Positions 23,461 to 35,735 of a stretch of 64,000 nt of DNA are shown here, piece after piece. Each line of letters opens with the position of its first letter. Within the stretch, counting starts at the first letter, position 1. The DNA is taken from the NCBI GenBank assembly GCA_032158295.1, contig CM063244.1, positions 28,513,848 to 28,577,847 on the forward strand, given 5' to 3'. The position numbers and the translations under genes were made by a program. The stretch comes from Pycnopodia helianthoides. Lineage: Eukaryota; Echinodermata; Asteroidea; Forcipulatida; Asteriidae. A model generated the notes under the pieces. It saw only the letters and a program-made list of their open reading frames with translations. It had not been told where the DNA came from and did no database searches.

Positions 23461-24336
23461 ATCATGTGAAGAGTGAATTGAGAATTGATGGGGAAAAAAA
23501 TGTTGTAACCAAATTATCGTGAAGGTGTTTTTTTCTTTTGTCAGAGAGGGTCATCGCTGTCTGACTCAGCAATATCAGATTCAGAACAACTTCTACTGAG
23601 TCATGTTTTATTTATTGTGGTCCCATGATTCATGGTGGGCCCAAATTAATCAATCACAATTACAGTTTCACTCTGTTATTAGAAGCGAGTCAACTGAGTC
23701 GTAATAATCATGATACAACGTGTACTCTGCCGTTGCTTGCGCTATAATACACGATACTTCGATGCATTACATGTACCCGATGGAGTGTGTATACAGCACT
23801 CTATTATTGACATTGTCCACTCCGTTATCACCGCATGTACTTAGTGAAGAAAAATGGAGATGCACCCTAACCTAACAGTAGTGCAGCAGTGAGCTATGCC
23901 AGCGCAACGTTATTCCGTACCCCATAAATCCATATTAAAATGACTGGAATCAATGCGAGGTCTTCATCCAGTGGCTGAACAATTCGCCGTGTTAAAGTTT
24001 GATTAGCTGAGGGTGCCTTATACACGGTGGCAGGGAAAAGTACAGCCGGAACCAACCGGCCGTAGCTGTCTTGTCAGTATTCAACTATGCGTGATGGCTG
24101 GATCGTTCTCACACATAGTGCGAGTGGTCCACAACATTATTTTGTGTATTATTTTATTTCTTTTTCTTCACCTCTTGCGGAAATTCATGGTTTACCTTCG
24201 GCGATCGACATTTTGTCCAGGCACATCGGATAAATGTGCCGTACAAACCAAGTGGGTTAGGGTCTTGGTGGAATAATTGAAATTGAATTACGGAACTTGG
24301 GCTCAGTCAAATGTCAACCAGGTGCCCGTAATGCTA

Positions 24337-24379
24337 TGGAGGGAGGGAGGGAAGGAGGGAGGGAGGGAGGGAGGGAAGG
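24337..24379. repeat. (GGGA)n microsatellite
   Basis: About ten GGGA/GGAA units in 43 bases. Confidence 0.88.
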
Positions 24380-24434
24380 GTGTTTCTCTCTGCGTACCTG
24401 CCAGACACTGACTTGGAGAATACCGCTGCAGGGT

Positions 24435-24860
24435 TTGAATAAGAGGGGGGAATCCACAAGACCAAAATCGCTTGTAGCTCACAATACTCACTACACTAGA
24501 ATGTTGTTCACAAGACCAGAATCAAAAGGAGATACAATTATTTCTACACAGTTTGAAACTGGTGTTCTCTTTAAAAACACATCACTGTTTTATTTGAACA
24601 AGCACTAAGAGAAGATTGATGTACTTTGTCTTTATGGTTGAGTATACTTGGATACTCTACAGAACTCAAAGAGTTGAAATCAACGTTTGATCATAACTGG
24701 CTTTTATTAAAGATATTACACGGTGAGATGTAGTTCATTCAACTGAAGAACACAAGACCGCCAGAATTGTCTGGTTGTGTGTTTACTAGCCTGGCGTTAA
24801 AATCACTTGCCCTCCAGGCCTGCGGTACAGTAGAAATATTGCTCCCTAGCTGTATGGGCA
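24435..24860 (+). repeat. Dispersed repeat F, plus strand
   Basis: The order of blocks AATCCACAAGACC, TTGTAGCTCAC, ACACAGTTTGAAACTG, AAGAGAAGATTGATG, ATATTACACGGTGAGATG, AACACAAGACCGCC and TCACTTGCCCTCCAGGCCTG is shared with 31035-31770, 46830-46975 and (reversed) 56850-57190. Not assigned to a known class. Confidence 0.6.
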
Positions 24861-25324
24861 GGTTGTATCAGGGACTGAAACGATTGGGGAAGGGGAGGCA
24901 GGTATCTCATCAGACCTCATCGTTGAACCTCGGTCAGTTATTTAGTGAGATCAAATTTAGTTTATGCCAAGATGTTGTCTGAATGTATTGCGACATCACA
25001 TGATCTTTAGGCGTTCAGATTGACCCATTTGGTGAAAGCAAGTGCAGAGCAGGGCTACCATTTTACAGGAATCCGTGCTCAACATTTCTTACCAGTGGTG
25101 CCTCTAAGGGTGAGGCCGGGGGGGGGGGGGGGCTCAAGGCGAAGGGGCTCAAGTTCCTTCATAGACAGAATAAGGAAGGGAAATTAATAACTAGGATTAA
25201 GTGCATTGAAAAGGAGGTTGGCACACCCGCAAATCCTACTTTTCTGTAAAAGTATTTTGTTTTGTATTTTGTACAAGGGCCCCAAGTTCTACCGTAGCCT
25301 GGTAAGGATTTGAATAATTATAAT

Positions 25325-25622
25325 AATTTTCATTTTTTTAAGGCACTTTTTAACATTATTGTATCAAAGGCGCCTTATACTATAACTACTCTTGAAACCA
25401 TCCCAACTCCTTTGGAGTATGCAGCACCGGCAGACAGTTGGCGCACAAGTTGATAAATCATTCACATCAACATATCTCCATCCTCCTGGGTGATGGGGAA
25501 GCAATTATGATTAAGTGTCTTGCCCAAGTGATTAAGGGTCACAAACAGGATTCAAACCCAGGCTCTGATGACTCAGCCATCAGAACTTGAGTTCGATGCT
25601 CTAGACCGCCCGGCCACAAAAT
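25325..25622 (-). mobile_element. SINE A copy, minus strand
   Basis: Near-complete minus-strand copy from AAGGCACTTTTTAAC through TTTGGAGTATGCAGCACCGG, TCCTCCTGGGTGATGGGGAA, TGTCTTGCCCAAGTGA and AGGATTCAAACCCAGG to the head CTCTAGACCGCCCGGCCAC. Confidence 0.8.
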
Positions 25623-26409
25623 GCTACGTCGTAATTCATTTTATGAGTGCGAATACAATGCACTAGACCACACTGCCTGACGTTCCACTGAAGACACATT
25701 GTTATAATTTTAGAATTGACCGAAACTACAGACTTCATATAGTTCACTTATTCGGCCAATTATATTATTGTAAAGGGTGGGGGGGGGGTTACTGTACATA
25801 AAAAAACAACCCAATTGTGTAAATTTTGAAGTGCTTTCACAATGCAGAGTCAGCACTTATGTTCAACATTGTAATCGTATAGTTTTATCAACTGAAACAG
25901 TTTCTGCCAAGTTAGCACAAATGGAGTGTCCTCCATCAAGTTGACATGTCATTAACTCATTAACACTTAGTTTCGGTCGGAACGATTTCCTGTTAGTCCC
26001 AAATGTAATGGACATGGTATTTGATGCGTGCATTCAACAATAACCAATTGTGGTTTGCGTTGAACAAGAAGATGTTAAATTCAGACTGAATGTTTTCTTA
26101 ATGTGTATATCTGTGGTGCTTGTATCGATCAGCTGCTGTTGGTGAAGCAATTTGTAAAATAAAAATTATCTGGTTTATTTATTTGTAATTATGGGGGGGG
26201 GGGTTGTGTTATCTGCAATGCTTTGATCCCCCTGCGTCATTCATTGTGATGTAGGTTACTACTGTAAGCAATAGTTAGCCGTGTTGTTTTTCCCTGGAAG
26301 TTTGTTTGCCCGGGGAAGTGCGAGAGATAAAATGAATAATCCAATTTTGACACCCAGCACAGCAGGAAACCCGCCGTGTTTGATTACAGATGGAAAGCTC
26401 TGTTATAGC

Positions 26410-26429
26410 CCTGTAGCGTTTTCTTCTTC
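26410..26429. repeat. Short (CTT)n microsatellite
   Basis: About five CTT units. Confidence 0.7.
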
Positions 26430-26491
26430 TTCTTCTACATTCGTCCCCGGCCACAGACAGCTGAATGGATGTGCACGCCAGATCCAAACAA

Positions 26492-26492
<1 letters not shown>

Positions 26493-26542
<50 letters not shown>
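26493..26542. repeat. (GA)n microsatellite
   Basis: About 25 uninterrupted GA units. Arg-Glu and Ser-Leu-type open frames over it are artefacts. Confidence 0.93.
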
Positions 26543-26547
<5 letters not shown>

Positions 26548-28079
26548 GGGAAAGAGAGATACAGAGAAAAAAGGAACAGAACGACACAAGTGATCATGGA
26601 TGGCCTAACAAATTAATCAGGATTCGAGAATGTGAAATGAAATTATGGATGGGATGCGATTCTCAAAGGACCAGGGGCCCCTAATTTGCTCTAATTTTGT
26701 TAGCAGAAATCTGGGTTATGTTGGGGGGAGGTGCCGAGTTAATATTGCTGGAGAGGGAGAGTCTGGAACCCCCTCGGGCTGGACACGTTCTGCAGCATCA
26801 GATCATTCATGTTACAACATAAACACAATCTTCAAAAGGGGGATGAGGTGAGTCAGTTAGAGTGCTATGTCAGACGGCAGATTTATTAAGCTTACCTGAC
26901 ATGTGTACAATGCAGCAATATATAGCAGTCTAGAATGAGCTACTGAAAATGTCTCGTTTGTTCGTGGATGTAAAAGCTCCAGAAATGTCCAGTGTTCGAT
27001 GAGTATGGCTCTCCCCATGCTAGCGTGTTGGGCCGATCGGCACACATTTTTGTCCGTTTCAAACAAATTTCGGACAGCACACTGACAATTTTGATGTATA
27101 AATATTTTTATAGATTTAAAACCAAATTCCCAAAAGTCATAAAATAAAACCATTTGAAATGCTCTAGATTTTTATGATAGAGTAGCCGATCAAACTTGTG
27201 ATATTTGGTTCCAAAATGCAGCGCAGTTATGAAGAAAAAAAACCTAGAGAGAATCCTTTGATAAAACCAAATGTTGTAACAGAATGCAGTCCGAAAAATA
27301 AAGGTTATTAACGTACTTTGCAATGTCGCTCAAAATTATGTACTTTTCTGTCGTCACTGTGCTTTTACAAGCAGCTGTTGCCTTGGAGATGCCTTTTCAC
27401 AGAGAACAAACGGTTTGTTTCGTACTCTTAGCATGGAATATGATAAATATTGATATGGACTGTAAGACTGCGTCGTTAATTACGGGTCTGAATGGGCTTA
27501 AACCTGATAGGGCTGTTTACTGCCTCGTAAGTCTGGAGTCATCTCTAGTGTGGCAGGCTACCCATTCTTCAGTCGACTGATGAACAGTCATGTCTGGGCA
27601 AACAAAATATAAAAAAATTAAAATATTCCGAGCTTGGAAGAGAAAGAAAGGGACAGACTCTTTCACAAACGTTTGGTCACCTACTGTGAAGGGGGAAGCT
27701 ATTCAACTTCTGAGGCGCGACCAGGGATTGAATGCAACAAGACCTGAATGGGGTCCCTGTCAGCGCTGAAGAGATCTGGGCCATGTTAAGAAATAGCCCA
27801 AGATCTTATTTCAAGATAGCAACAAAAATATATTTGTTAAAAAATTACTGGCTGAAAGGTGTTTTTTTATTCTGTGCATTGTGTCGTCGTCTCAGTTTGT
27901 ATCGGCAGATTGGATCCACGGGACGGTTTTGTCTTACATCTTCATGCCTGGATCCATGGAAAGCTTTCATTTTTTTTCTTAGACTGAAGTCACTCTGGGA
28001 TACAAAGATTTAGCAAAATGCTTTGCTTTTTTTCAATCAATGTTTGAGATGGGTTTTTTTTTTAAGTCCATGTTTTTAC

Positions 28080-28455
28080 AGGCTGGGTATACTTTTGGTA
28101 ATTGTCAAAGACTAGTATCCTCACTTGGTGTATCTCAACATGCACATAAATAACAAACCTGTGAACATTTTTGGTTAGTTGGTCATGGAAGTTGCAAGGA
28201 AATAATGAAAGACAAAACACCCTTGTTGCATAGGAATTGTATGCTTTCAAAAGCCTGAGAAAGGCTTCATTCCTGAAGCCTTTCTCAGATTCAAACATTT
28301 TAGTGAGAATTTACCTCTTTCTCAAAAGCTACATTACTTCAGAGGGAGCGTTTCTCACAATGTTTTATACTATCAGCATGCTGCTCAATACTCCTTACCA
28401 ATAAGTTGATGGTTATAGTATTCTTGAGTAGTTACCAGAAGTATCCAAGAAGCTT
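28080..28455. repeat. TTAA-type MITE (GTATAC/CTTTTGGTAATTG subfamily)
   Basis: Aligns along its length with 42072-42459: TTGGTAATTGTCAAAGAC, CTCACTTGGTGTATCTCAAC, AAACACCCTTGTTG, a central hairpin (GAGAAAGGCTTCATTCCTGA with GAAGCCTTTCTC), GAGAATTTACCTCTTTCTCA and TTTATACTATCAGC. The ends have drifted. Confidence 0.68.
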
Positions 28456-30074
28456 TTTCGAGCAGGTATGGGTACACTGTGTGTACAACCACAGGGTGAA
28501 CTTTTACATGTGAGTTGCAAGTTTTCATGCCAAAAGCTTCTGAAAAAACATTGTAGGCTTTTTTTCTTTTTTCTCGATTGTAATTTTATAATTTGCCTCT
28601 CCGATTAGTCACGTCACTGCATCAACCATGGTACATGGTATTTGAGATCTTTCAAGCAAGTCTTTGTTTGCTGTGACAATGTGGCCATGTTTACGGGGAA
28701 ATTTCTTCCTCTTTTTCAATGAACTCCACGTACGCCACATAGTGTAAAGTGGCCATTTTGACGCTTATTAATAACTTTTGACGGCACTGTGTTGCGTAAC
28801 CCTGTGCCACATGCACAGGAGTTTTTATAAATCTTGCATGATTGGTTCAGGAATTACTTGGCGCTGCGTGGAAACATTAGAACGCTTGACACAGCTCAAA
28901 GCCAAAAACCCAAATTGGCGGGTTGGAACTCTCTCCACTGGCTTACTGAGCGTTGCGCATTACACATGTACGGCATGATGACATCCCATGTACCAGATAG
29001 ACACACATATTCATTTTTATATTTCTGGTTTTATGGTTACATAAAAAAGAAAATGGAAACAGATGGCCCAGAGAATAAAAACGCTTCGATATACAAAAAG
29101 GTGTTTAACAAATTGAATTAGAATGTGTGAAATTATGTCCATGTGTACACAAGGCGTGTTGATCACAATTGTGCTGCTGCCCATTTTGGGCCATTAAAAA
29201 AAAGGTCCATTTCAATATTACACAATGTCATGTATGACCAGACAGGTCCATGTATGACGTAGCAATTCATTTAATGTTTTAAAAAAATATTTTGCTTTGT
29301 AATGTACTGTTGATTATTATATTAGGGAAATTATTATTAATATTATTTTTGTTACTACATGTATGACGTAGTTTATTTCCGTACACTGTCGAGTGTTTTG
29401 ACAGAATTATAAAGACTGTATAACTCAATACATGTAAAACAAATTACATTTTATGTACACAGTGTGCCGCGCGGTCATAAATATTTATGTGGGTACCCAC
29501 ATTCATGTCGTATACTTCAAGTTGTTTGAATTGAAACCAGCTGATGTGTAATAACTGTACACCTTTCCATCTCGGCTGACATAATCAGCCAATTATTTAT
29601 TTCAGATCCAACATGTCAAGCATTCTAAATACCTTCTTATAAATGAATTATTTTAGGTTTAGTCCTCCCCTGGTTTTCGAGTTCTGTGTGAGTTAAATTT
29701 ATACCGAGTCTTTGTGTGGGAGGCTCCGTCCCACTCTGGGCGATAACATATATTGATCAACCTTTCATCACTTTGAGCACTTAGTTGGCATTAGACATAC
29801 CAGGTATATTTCAATTAGTTCTGAGCTCGCACGTATGTCGTTTTTTTTTTGAGAACAGCGGATTTACCCAGCAAGTCTGCTGCCACCTGGCATCCAAAAA
29901 AGTCTCCAATCGAAGTCATTTGTGACCCCCCCTCCCCACGTCAAAATACTTCTCAGAATTTCAAAGTGAAGACAACCGAAGCATGAACCATGATATCAAA
30001 ATGATGCCGAATGTCTTATACATTTGATATGACGAGAACGACTGACCTTATGGACTGATCTTTTTTACCTTGCA

Positions 30075-30120
30075 CGCGCAAGTGCTGCACAATGGCGGCG
30101 CTGTGTGCAGCACTTGCGCG
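30075..30120. repeat. Perfect 17-bp hairpin, 12-base loop
   Basis: CGCGCAAGTGCTGCACA (30075-30091) and its exact reverse complement (30104-30120) surround the loop ATGGCGGCGCTG. CpG-rich, unlike the surroundings. Confidence 0.75.
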
Positions 30121-30129
30121 CTTGGATTG

Positions 30130-30555
30130 AAAGCTCTTGTTATACAAATAATGAATGTTTTGTGAGTGCAATGGTGAGAATATTTTCATAAGTTGAAGTA
30201 CGGTGAAGCCAAATGGAATAAAAATAGTCTTTTCATTATTCGAAAGCAAAACATTCATTATTTGTTTCGTACAACATCCGAGTAGATCTTTGTCATTTTG
30301 ATTGGAAGATACAATGTTAAGAATGAACTGTACATGATTGTAGTCTGGCATCCACTACAAGAGCTTTTGTACTGCTGTGTGTAACGCATAGTGTGGTCTA
30401 GCTCACAATAGTCAGAAAGGATGCGACTAATACAATGCACAGTGAATAGAACCAAAATGCACAGTCAATGCGATGTCAATGTTTGATTAATGAATGCCAC
30501 CTGACCTACAATCCTCCAATCAAATGACTAGGATCTATACTTGAGTCTTATATAA
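30130..30555. repeat. Dispersed repeat E
   Basis: Shares TACAAATAATGAATGTTTTG, GAGAATATTTTCAT, CATTCATTATTTG, AACATCCGAGTAGATCTTTG and CCTCCAATCAAATGAC..GGATCT with 36980-37445, in the same order. Confidence 0.62.
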
Positions 30556-31034
30556 ATTCATCTATTTGATGAGCAAATGAACTCAGTTTTGGATTTTGGC
30601 GGGTATGTGCCTTGGTTTGGTTTGGAGCGTCATTTGTTAACCTTCGCTCAAGTGAAAAACATTTACCTATAAGTTCCCTTGGTATTCATGATAAAAAAAA
30701 AGGTGAACGGAAAATGTATGCGTATATGTATAGGATAAACATCGCACACAAATAAACTGTTGTTTCTTTAATCCTACTTACTACTGATGTTTGTGCCGGT
30801 AGACCCGTCGTCCAGATCAATATTTCCTTCTAAAATACTGTCATTTCAGAAAACTGTGTTCTAATTTGTAATTTCTTTGGCAACATCACTGAGGAAGCGA
30901 TTCAGTCCTTCAAATGCCATCTGCATGAACACATTTCTTGACATGAATCAGTAGAGTGGGCCCTAGACACAATTTATTTTTTTGTTTTTATGTCTAGCAA
31001 CTTCGTGTCGCAGTGAACCATTTGATCAGCAAAT

Positions 31035-31770
31035 CATAACTAGGGCTAGAATTTTTTGGGGGGAGGGGAATCCAAAAGACTGCAGGGTCTGTAGCTCAAA
31101 AATTTTTACAGGACCAGAAAAAATACCTACACAGTTTAACATTTGAACTGTTTCAATTTGAACAAGAGAGAAGATTGATCTCATTTGTGTTATGGATAAG
31201 TATTCTTTAAAGGAACGTTACAGAATTGGTTTTTGCTAACAAAACAGTTGCTGGCATTGTAAGCACTTTATGTAATTCACCATATACATCAACTGACAAA
31301 CCTGTAGAAGTTTGAGATCGATCGGCCATCTGGTCACGAGAAAATAGTGAAAAAACCGATTACACATTTGCATGAAATGATATAGATTCAACAAATGAAT
31401 ACAACGCTCACTGAGCGATAAACTCCAATCGGAAAATTAGTTTATTCATTTCTCATCAAATATGACATTTCAGACAGAAATATTTCAAGGGATGTTTTCT
31501 ACTATCATCATTATTAGATAGTGTAAGTTTTGTGTAAATCTGTGATCAAAAGTATATTTTACTAGTTTTTTTCGTACCAATTCTGTAATGTTCCTTTAAT
31601 AATAAACACATTTTTAAAGTATTTTTGTTTTCCCAGTCTGAAAGTCGACATTTGAAAAAAACAAAACCAATACTGCTGGACGTGTCTAGTCATGAGTTTA
31701 ATGGCCCAACGCCAAAATCGCTAGCCTCGGGCCTACAGTCCGGTGTAAATTTCAAACTCTGATGACTCTT
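31035..31770 (+). repeat. Dispersed repeat F, interrupted by a TTAA MITE
   Basis: Left part (31060-31206: AATCCAAAAGACTGC, GTCTGTAGCTCA, ACACAGTTTAAC, AGAGAAGATTGATC) and right part (from 31600: AACAAAACCAATACTGC, TCTAGTCATGAGTT, AAATCGCTAGCCTCGGGCCT) match repeat F at 24435. The MITE at 31211-31595 separates them. Confidence 0.6.
31211..31595. mobile_element. TTAA MITE, AGGAACRTTACAG subfamily, copy 1
   Basis: 385 bp with 20-bp terminal inverted repeats (AGGAACGTTACAGAATTGGT, 19/20 match to the other end) and TTAA on both sides (31207-31210, 31596-31599). The interior is shared with 40052 and 60445. No coding capacity. Confidence 0.8.
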
Positions 31771-32433
31771 CTTCTAAGGGCCTTCAGTCTGATTCTATTT
31801 TTCATTCTGCCTTTTGGGCTATTGTTAACTTTTTATCTATAAATATGAACAAATATATATGTATATCTGTTTTATTTTAAAAAGCAGTAATGCTTGAAAA
31901 TTCTTTGCCCTCTTTTTTCATCGGTTACCCAAACGAAAAACGACAATTTTGGACTTTCTCTTCAATCTGAGAGAAGGTTTGTTCAGTTATTTGTGTTGAG
32001 GCAGACAATTCATTGAACTTTAATTAAATTGGAAACGTTTAAAAGCATGGAGACCTTAAATGCTACGTCGTGGTAAAGCATAAACCTTATGATAACATAA
32101 TATTTCTGTTTATTTTGGAGATGGGATCTTATTTTAATTAAGTTAATTAAACACTTAATGTTATTAAGGCTCGGCACGCTTGACATTTAAGGCAGGCAGA
32201 TAACTAATAAGATACCAATGCGGTCACCAAAGCATCACCAATAGTACACTGGTGTCCACATGTACACATTTCATTTGAAACAAACATTTGATCAAATCTT
32301 TGAAATAATTTCTACGCAAATTGGAATTAGTGTACGGATTATTTGTCACATCTCTCAAGGATGTTGGTTGGTGAAACCAGAGCATGTAACATACACTGGT
32401 GTTCAATTTTACTAAATTATTCCTTTACTATTG

Positions 32434-32760
32434 TTATATATTCGGTTTGCGGTAACACCATGTGTATAAATATCTACTTTGCTGTGTAGATTTTGTTCTT
32501 TAGAGAACTTGTCTTGCTATTTATTCTATTACCGGGGAGTAGATTTTTGGAATTCGGGAGACTTCTCAGTTCTGAAAAGAGCTATCCTGCTTATTAACTA
32601 CTACCTGGGCGGGAGGTAGGCAATCGGCCTGGACTACTACTTTAGCTTTGTGGATCGGGGGACTTCTCGTAATTAACTGCACTGCCGCGGAGTGAGTTCT
32701 TTTGGTCTCAACGTTTCGACTAGCTTGCTCTAGTCATCGTTGTGATATCTTTGTTGGTAA
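32434..32760. mobile_element. Retroelement-end-like module (Penelope-like?)
   Basis: Begins TTCGGTTTGCGGTAACACCA, runs through CTACTTTGCTGTGTAGATTT, AACTACTACCTGGGCGGGAG and TGGATCGGGGGACTTCTC, and ends GGTCTCAACGTTTCGACTAG, CTTGCTCTAGTCATCG. The first 180 bases are the reverse complement of the insertion at 14050. The CAACGTTTCGA hairpin end is shared with 42770 and 44015. Such ends recall the terminal repeats of Penelope-like retroelements, an inference from memory. Confidence 0.45.
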
Positions 32761-32769
32761 TAAAAACCA

Positions 32770-33050
32770 AGGAACTCCCAAAAAGCGCCTTGCACTGTTT
32801 GAAGACGATACCTGTGAAGAGAAGATGTTGAAGAAATCTTAGTGTTCAGATGTGGGAGGGAAAACTCCCTGGGGGAATACCCCTTGGAATCAGGTAGAGA
32901 CTGAAAACCCAATCCACTATGGAAGGCTGCGTGTCCAACGCAGGGGTTAAAGAAACTACCCAGCCAACCTGGAAATTGACTAGAACAGGATTTGAACCTG
33001 CGACCTCCGGATTGATTTACATGCCGATGCTCTAGCTCTATGTTGGTGGT
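32770..33050 (-). mobile_element. SINE C copy, minus strand
   Basis: Body AGATGTGGGAGGGAAAACTC, GACTGAAAACCCAATCCAC and GCGTGTCCAACGCAGG, then the tRNA-like head on the minus strand with B box GGAGGTCGCAGGTTCAAATC (32988-33010) and GAGCATCGGCATGTAA. Relatives lie at 20045, 37905 and 47130. Confidence 0.6.
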
Positions 33051-33365
33051 CTCCCTATTTTGTTGATATATCTTTGTGTGGAGGGGGGGGGCAGCAGTCA
33101 GAAGCCATACAAACTTAATACACTTAACAATTCTCCTATGAAGGACTGATGACAGCTACAAAATTGACCCTCACATTCCCATCTTAAGTTTGATTTGGCT
33201 AATTTGAAATTAATCTATATTTTTTAAGGTGAACAATTGTCGTTTATTGGAAAGTAGAGGATTGGAACGATTGTAGGTACATTTCTCAGAACTAACAATA
33301 AATCCTACCTTCAAACAATGGTTGGTTCAGAATAATTAAAAGTTATTTCCGTAGCCGTGATATTT

Positions 33366-33450
33366 GGCCCAGGTCCCCGCCAGTTCCTGCTTAGCAAACT
33401 TGCTAAGCAGTGTTTTCCACGAGGTCAGCAGTTCAGTGAAATTGGGCCCT
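33366..33450. repeat. Short palindromic GGGCCC MITE (J)
   Basis: GGCCCAGGTCC...CAGTTCCTGCTTAGC and GCTAAGCAG...GAAATTGGGCCC form an inverted repeat; CTGCTTAGCAA/TTGCTAAGCAG is perfect at the centre. Confidence 0.6.
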
Positions 33451-33988
33451 GGAATATAAATTTATTAGCTATACCCACATGTGGGACACAGCTGTCAGCT
33501 CCCCCAACCAAAATAGTAGCAGATTATTTGAATGTCAACGGTAATCAGTGAACTTGTACTGTGGGGCAATTAATCACTGGGGGCTTCGATATCTCTGACG
33601 TGTCATGGAGGAATTCATGGTTGTTATTGGCCCCCGGCAAAACTCCTCTTGGCCGAGCAAGACCAGTGTTAAAGTCCAGCTGGGTTCAGAGTGAAACCGA
33701 TGATCATAATAATGATTGATTTGATATGATTTGATTTCTTGTTTTGTTCCAAAAGGAACAGAAGGGTTACAACAATTATTTCCAATATACAAATTACAGT
33801 TTACATCATGACAGAGGAGTTAGCAAAAGCATCAATGTTAAACTAATTATTTGGAACATTGATTTCCTTTAACGTAGCAGGCATACAAATATACTTGGCT
33901 AAGCAATATATAATACCTTTTTCCAGATAATAATATGCAGTTCTTAAACAGCGCTTTTCACACCTGAAGGCTGTCCCATAGCACTCAT

Positions 33989-34572
33989 CAGGGGTCGAAA
34001 TTAAACTACATTGCTCACTAGCCGGCAGGGACAGTGGAAATAAAAAGTTACTGGCCCGCCAGACAATCTGGTGGCCCAACACCATTTTGTATTTTAAAAT
34101 CAGCAATGCGGGAGTGAGTGCACATGTACGTAAGGGGGAAACAGTTTTGAAAAAAGGAAGGATTTTTTATTTATTTTTTTTTATAAAAAAATAAATAAAA
34201 ATAAAAATAATAATCTTACGATCTGGGCCACGGAACGTTGTGGTGCCTGGGCCGATGCACGCGCAGCAGATACTCGGCAGTCAGAAACATGTGGTTGTGT
34301 GCATCATGTTTCGAAATGAACGATCGCTATTCCAATGTTGCGGTTTGGAAGTCGGGCTTGGCTCGTCGGCTACTCGTTTGATTGTGTTTAGTGCATGCAG
34401 GCTAAAAATAGTCCGTTTGTATTTTTTGGCAGAGCAGCCAATTATCTAATTTTTAGCAGGGCGGCATTTAAACAGACTTTTCTCACTGTCCCACCGGGCT
34501 ATCCTTTTTGGTGTAATCGGTGGCCCGGAGATAATTTCACTGGTCACAGGCCAGCGGTAATTTCGACCCCTG
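33989..34572. mobile_element. hAT-like non-autonomous element nested in SINE B
   Basis: 584 bp with perfect 15-bp terminal inverted repeats CAGGGGTCGAAATTA. CAGGGGT-type termini are usual for hAT elements, but I cannot identify an 8-bp target duplication, so the superfamily is tentative. The interior holds an A/T-rich palindrome at 34163-34212 and no transposase frame. Confidence 0.6.
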
Positions 34573-34864
34573 CCCATTAATTTATCTGCAGGTATGCAGA
34601 GCTATGTTTGGAACTACGGGACCCATTTGTACATCCTGTACATGGGTGCAAACTTAATGCATCCAACCATGACAGAAACACTGGGGCAAACCCCTTCTAT
34701 TAGCGATAAGTGTACTGGGTTCTTTAATGTGCATTACACAACGCACAGGACCTATGGCTTTATGTCCCAACCGAAAGAGGAAGCCATAACGGTTAAAGTG
34801 TCTTGCTTGAGGACACGTGTCAGGACCTGGACTCAAACCTTCACTCTGCTGATCAGAAACACCA

Positions 34865-35057
34865 GGGCCTAATTTCGTGGAGATGCTCAAGCAGAAAATG
34901 CTGCTTAAACATTTTCTGCCAAGCAAAAATAAGCAGGATACCAGTCACAGATTGTACATGTGACATGGTATGTTAGCCGGTGACCTTATTCTGGTGAGCA
35001 TCATTTTGTTGTGCTTAGCTACGTTATGTGCTTAAGCAGCTCTATGAAATTGGGCCC
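34865..35057. repeat. Palindromic GGGCCC MITE (J), nested in SINE B
   Basis: Starts GGGCCTAATTTCGTGGAG and ends CAGCTCTATGAAATTGGGCCC. The interior TACCAGTCACAGATTGTACA, TGTGACATGGTA and GGTGACCTTATTCTGGT is shared with 48859, 49753 and 63795. Inserted into the tRNA-like head of the SINE. Confidence 0.75.
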
Positions 35058-35156
35058 AGAGCTGAGTCCAGCGTGCTTGACCGCTCGTCCACGACACGAC
35101 ACAATATCGAGGAAACTCCTTCCACTTTCTTAAAAGAGGATGGGAACCACCCCAAG

Positions 35157-35157
35157 A

Positions 35158-35190
<33 letters not shown>

Positions 35191-35205
35191 CGTTGTCGTT
35201 GTTGT
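35157..35205. repeat. (TTG)n microsatellite
   Basis: About 16 TTG/TCG units. Confidence 0.9.
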
Positions 35206-35735
35206 CACTTGGAGCGGAAGTAGTGTTGGGTTGTCTTGTCAGTTTGTCGTTGTCCCTGGTTATAGGTTAGAATTTTCTGATTATTTGTAATTGATTGGGG
35301 TTGTCAGACTTGTAGTCAAGTCGAACATTCTCTCGTCAAGACTGGTTTTATGGGTGGCGTCATGAGGGAATGTCTGGCCAGAAGAGAGTCTGTGGCTTTG
35401 ACTTGGCTGCAGTGATCTAGCCAAAGCCGCAGCCAAAAGCTGGATTGAGTTGGTTTCTAGGAAGGTGTTAGTCTTTGGAAAATTTGTATTTGGAAAGAAG
35501 TCTGTTGTCTTTATGAGGGTGATTACTATTGGTTAACTTGCATCTGATATAATTTAATATCTTTCGGCTATCTTTTTTTTTTTGCTTTGCGTTTATGGCT
35601 TCCCATAGTTTTCCAAGGTGGGCAAAATTTTAGGTTATGGTGTTGCAATAGAAAGGTCTATATGTCTGTGTTGATAATTGTGAGTGTCCAGTTAATGTGT
35701 ACGACATGATGGCCAAAATAACAGTCTTTGTTTAA

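Larger units (their letters stand above)
33935..35095 (-). mobile_element. SINE B copy with two nested insertions
   Basis: Minus-strand SINE B in three pieces: 33940-33988 (ACAGCGCTTTTCACACCTGA), 34573-34864 (GGTATGCAGAGCTATG, AACACTGGGGCAAACCCC, GTGTACTGGGTTCTTTAATG, GACCTATGGCTTTATGTCCC, TGCTGATCAGAAACACCAG) and 35058-35095 (AGAGCTGAGTCCAGCGTGCT, GACCGCTCGTCCACGACACG, the tRNA-like head). A hAT-like element and a palindromic MITE split it. Confidence 0.7.

Noticed and set aside
26275..26684. Arg-Glu and Ser-Leu rich frames
   Set aside because: Produced by the (GA)n microsatellite at 26493-26542.
30075..30120. microRNA with an AAGUGC seed
   Set aside because: The arm contains AAGTGC, but a six-base match and a 17-bp stem without expression data are not enough.
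30895..30950. Possible remnant of a LINE reverse-transcriptase C terminus
   Set aside because: The stretch could be read as a short SFK-type tail peptide, but it is too short and isolated to support.
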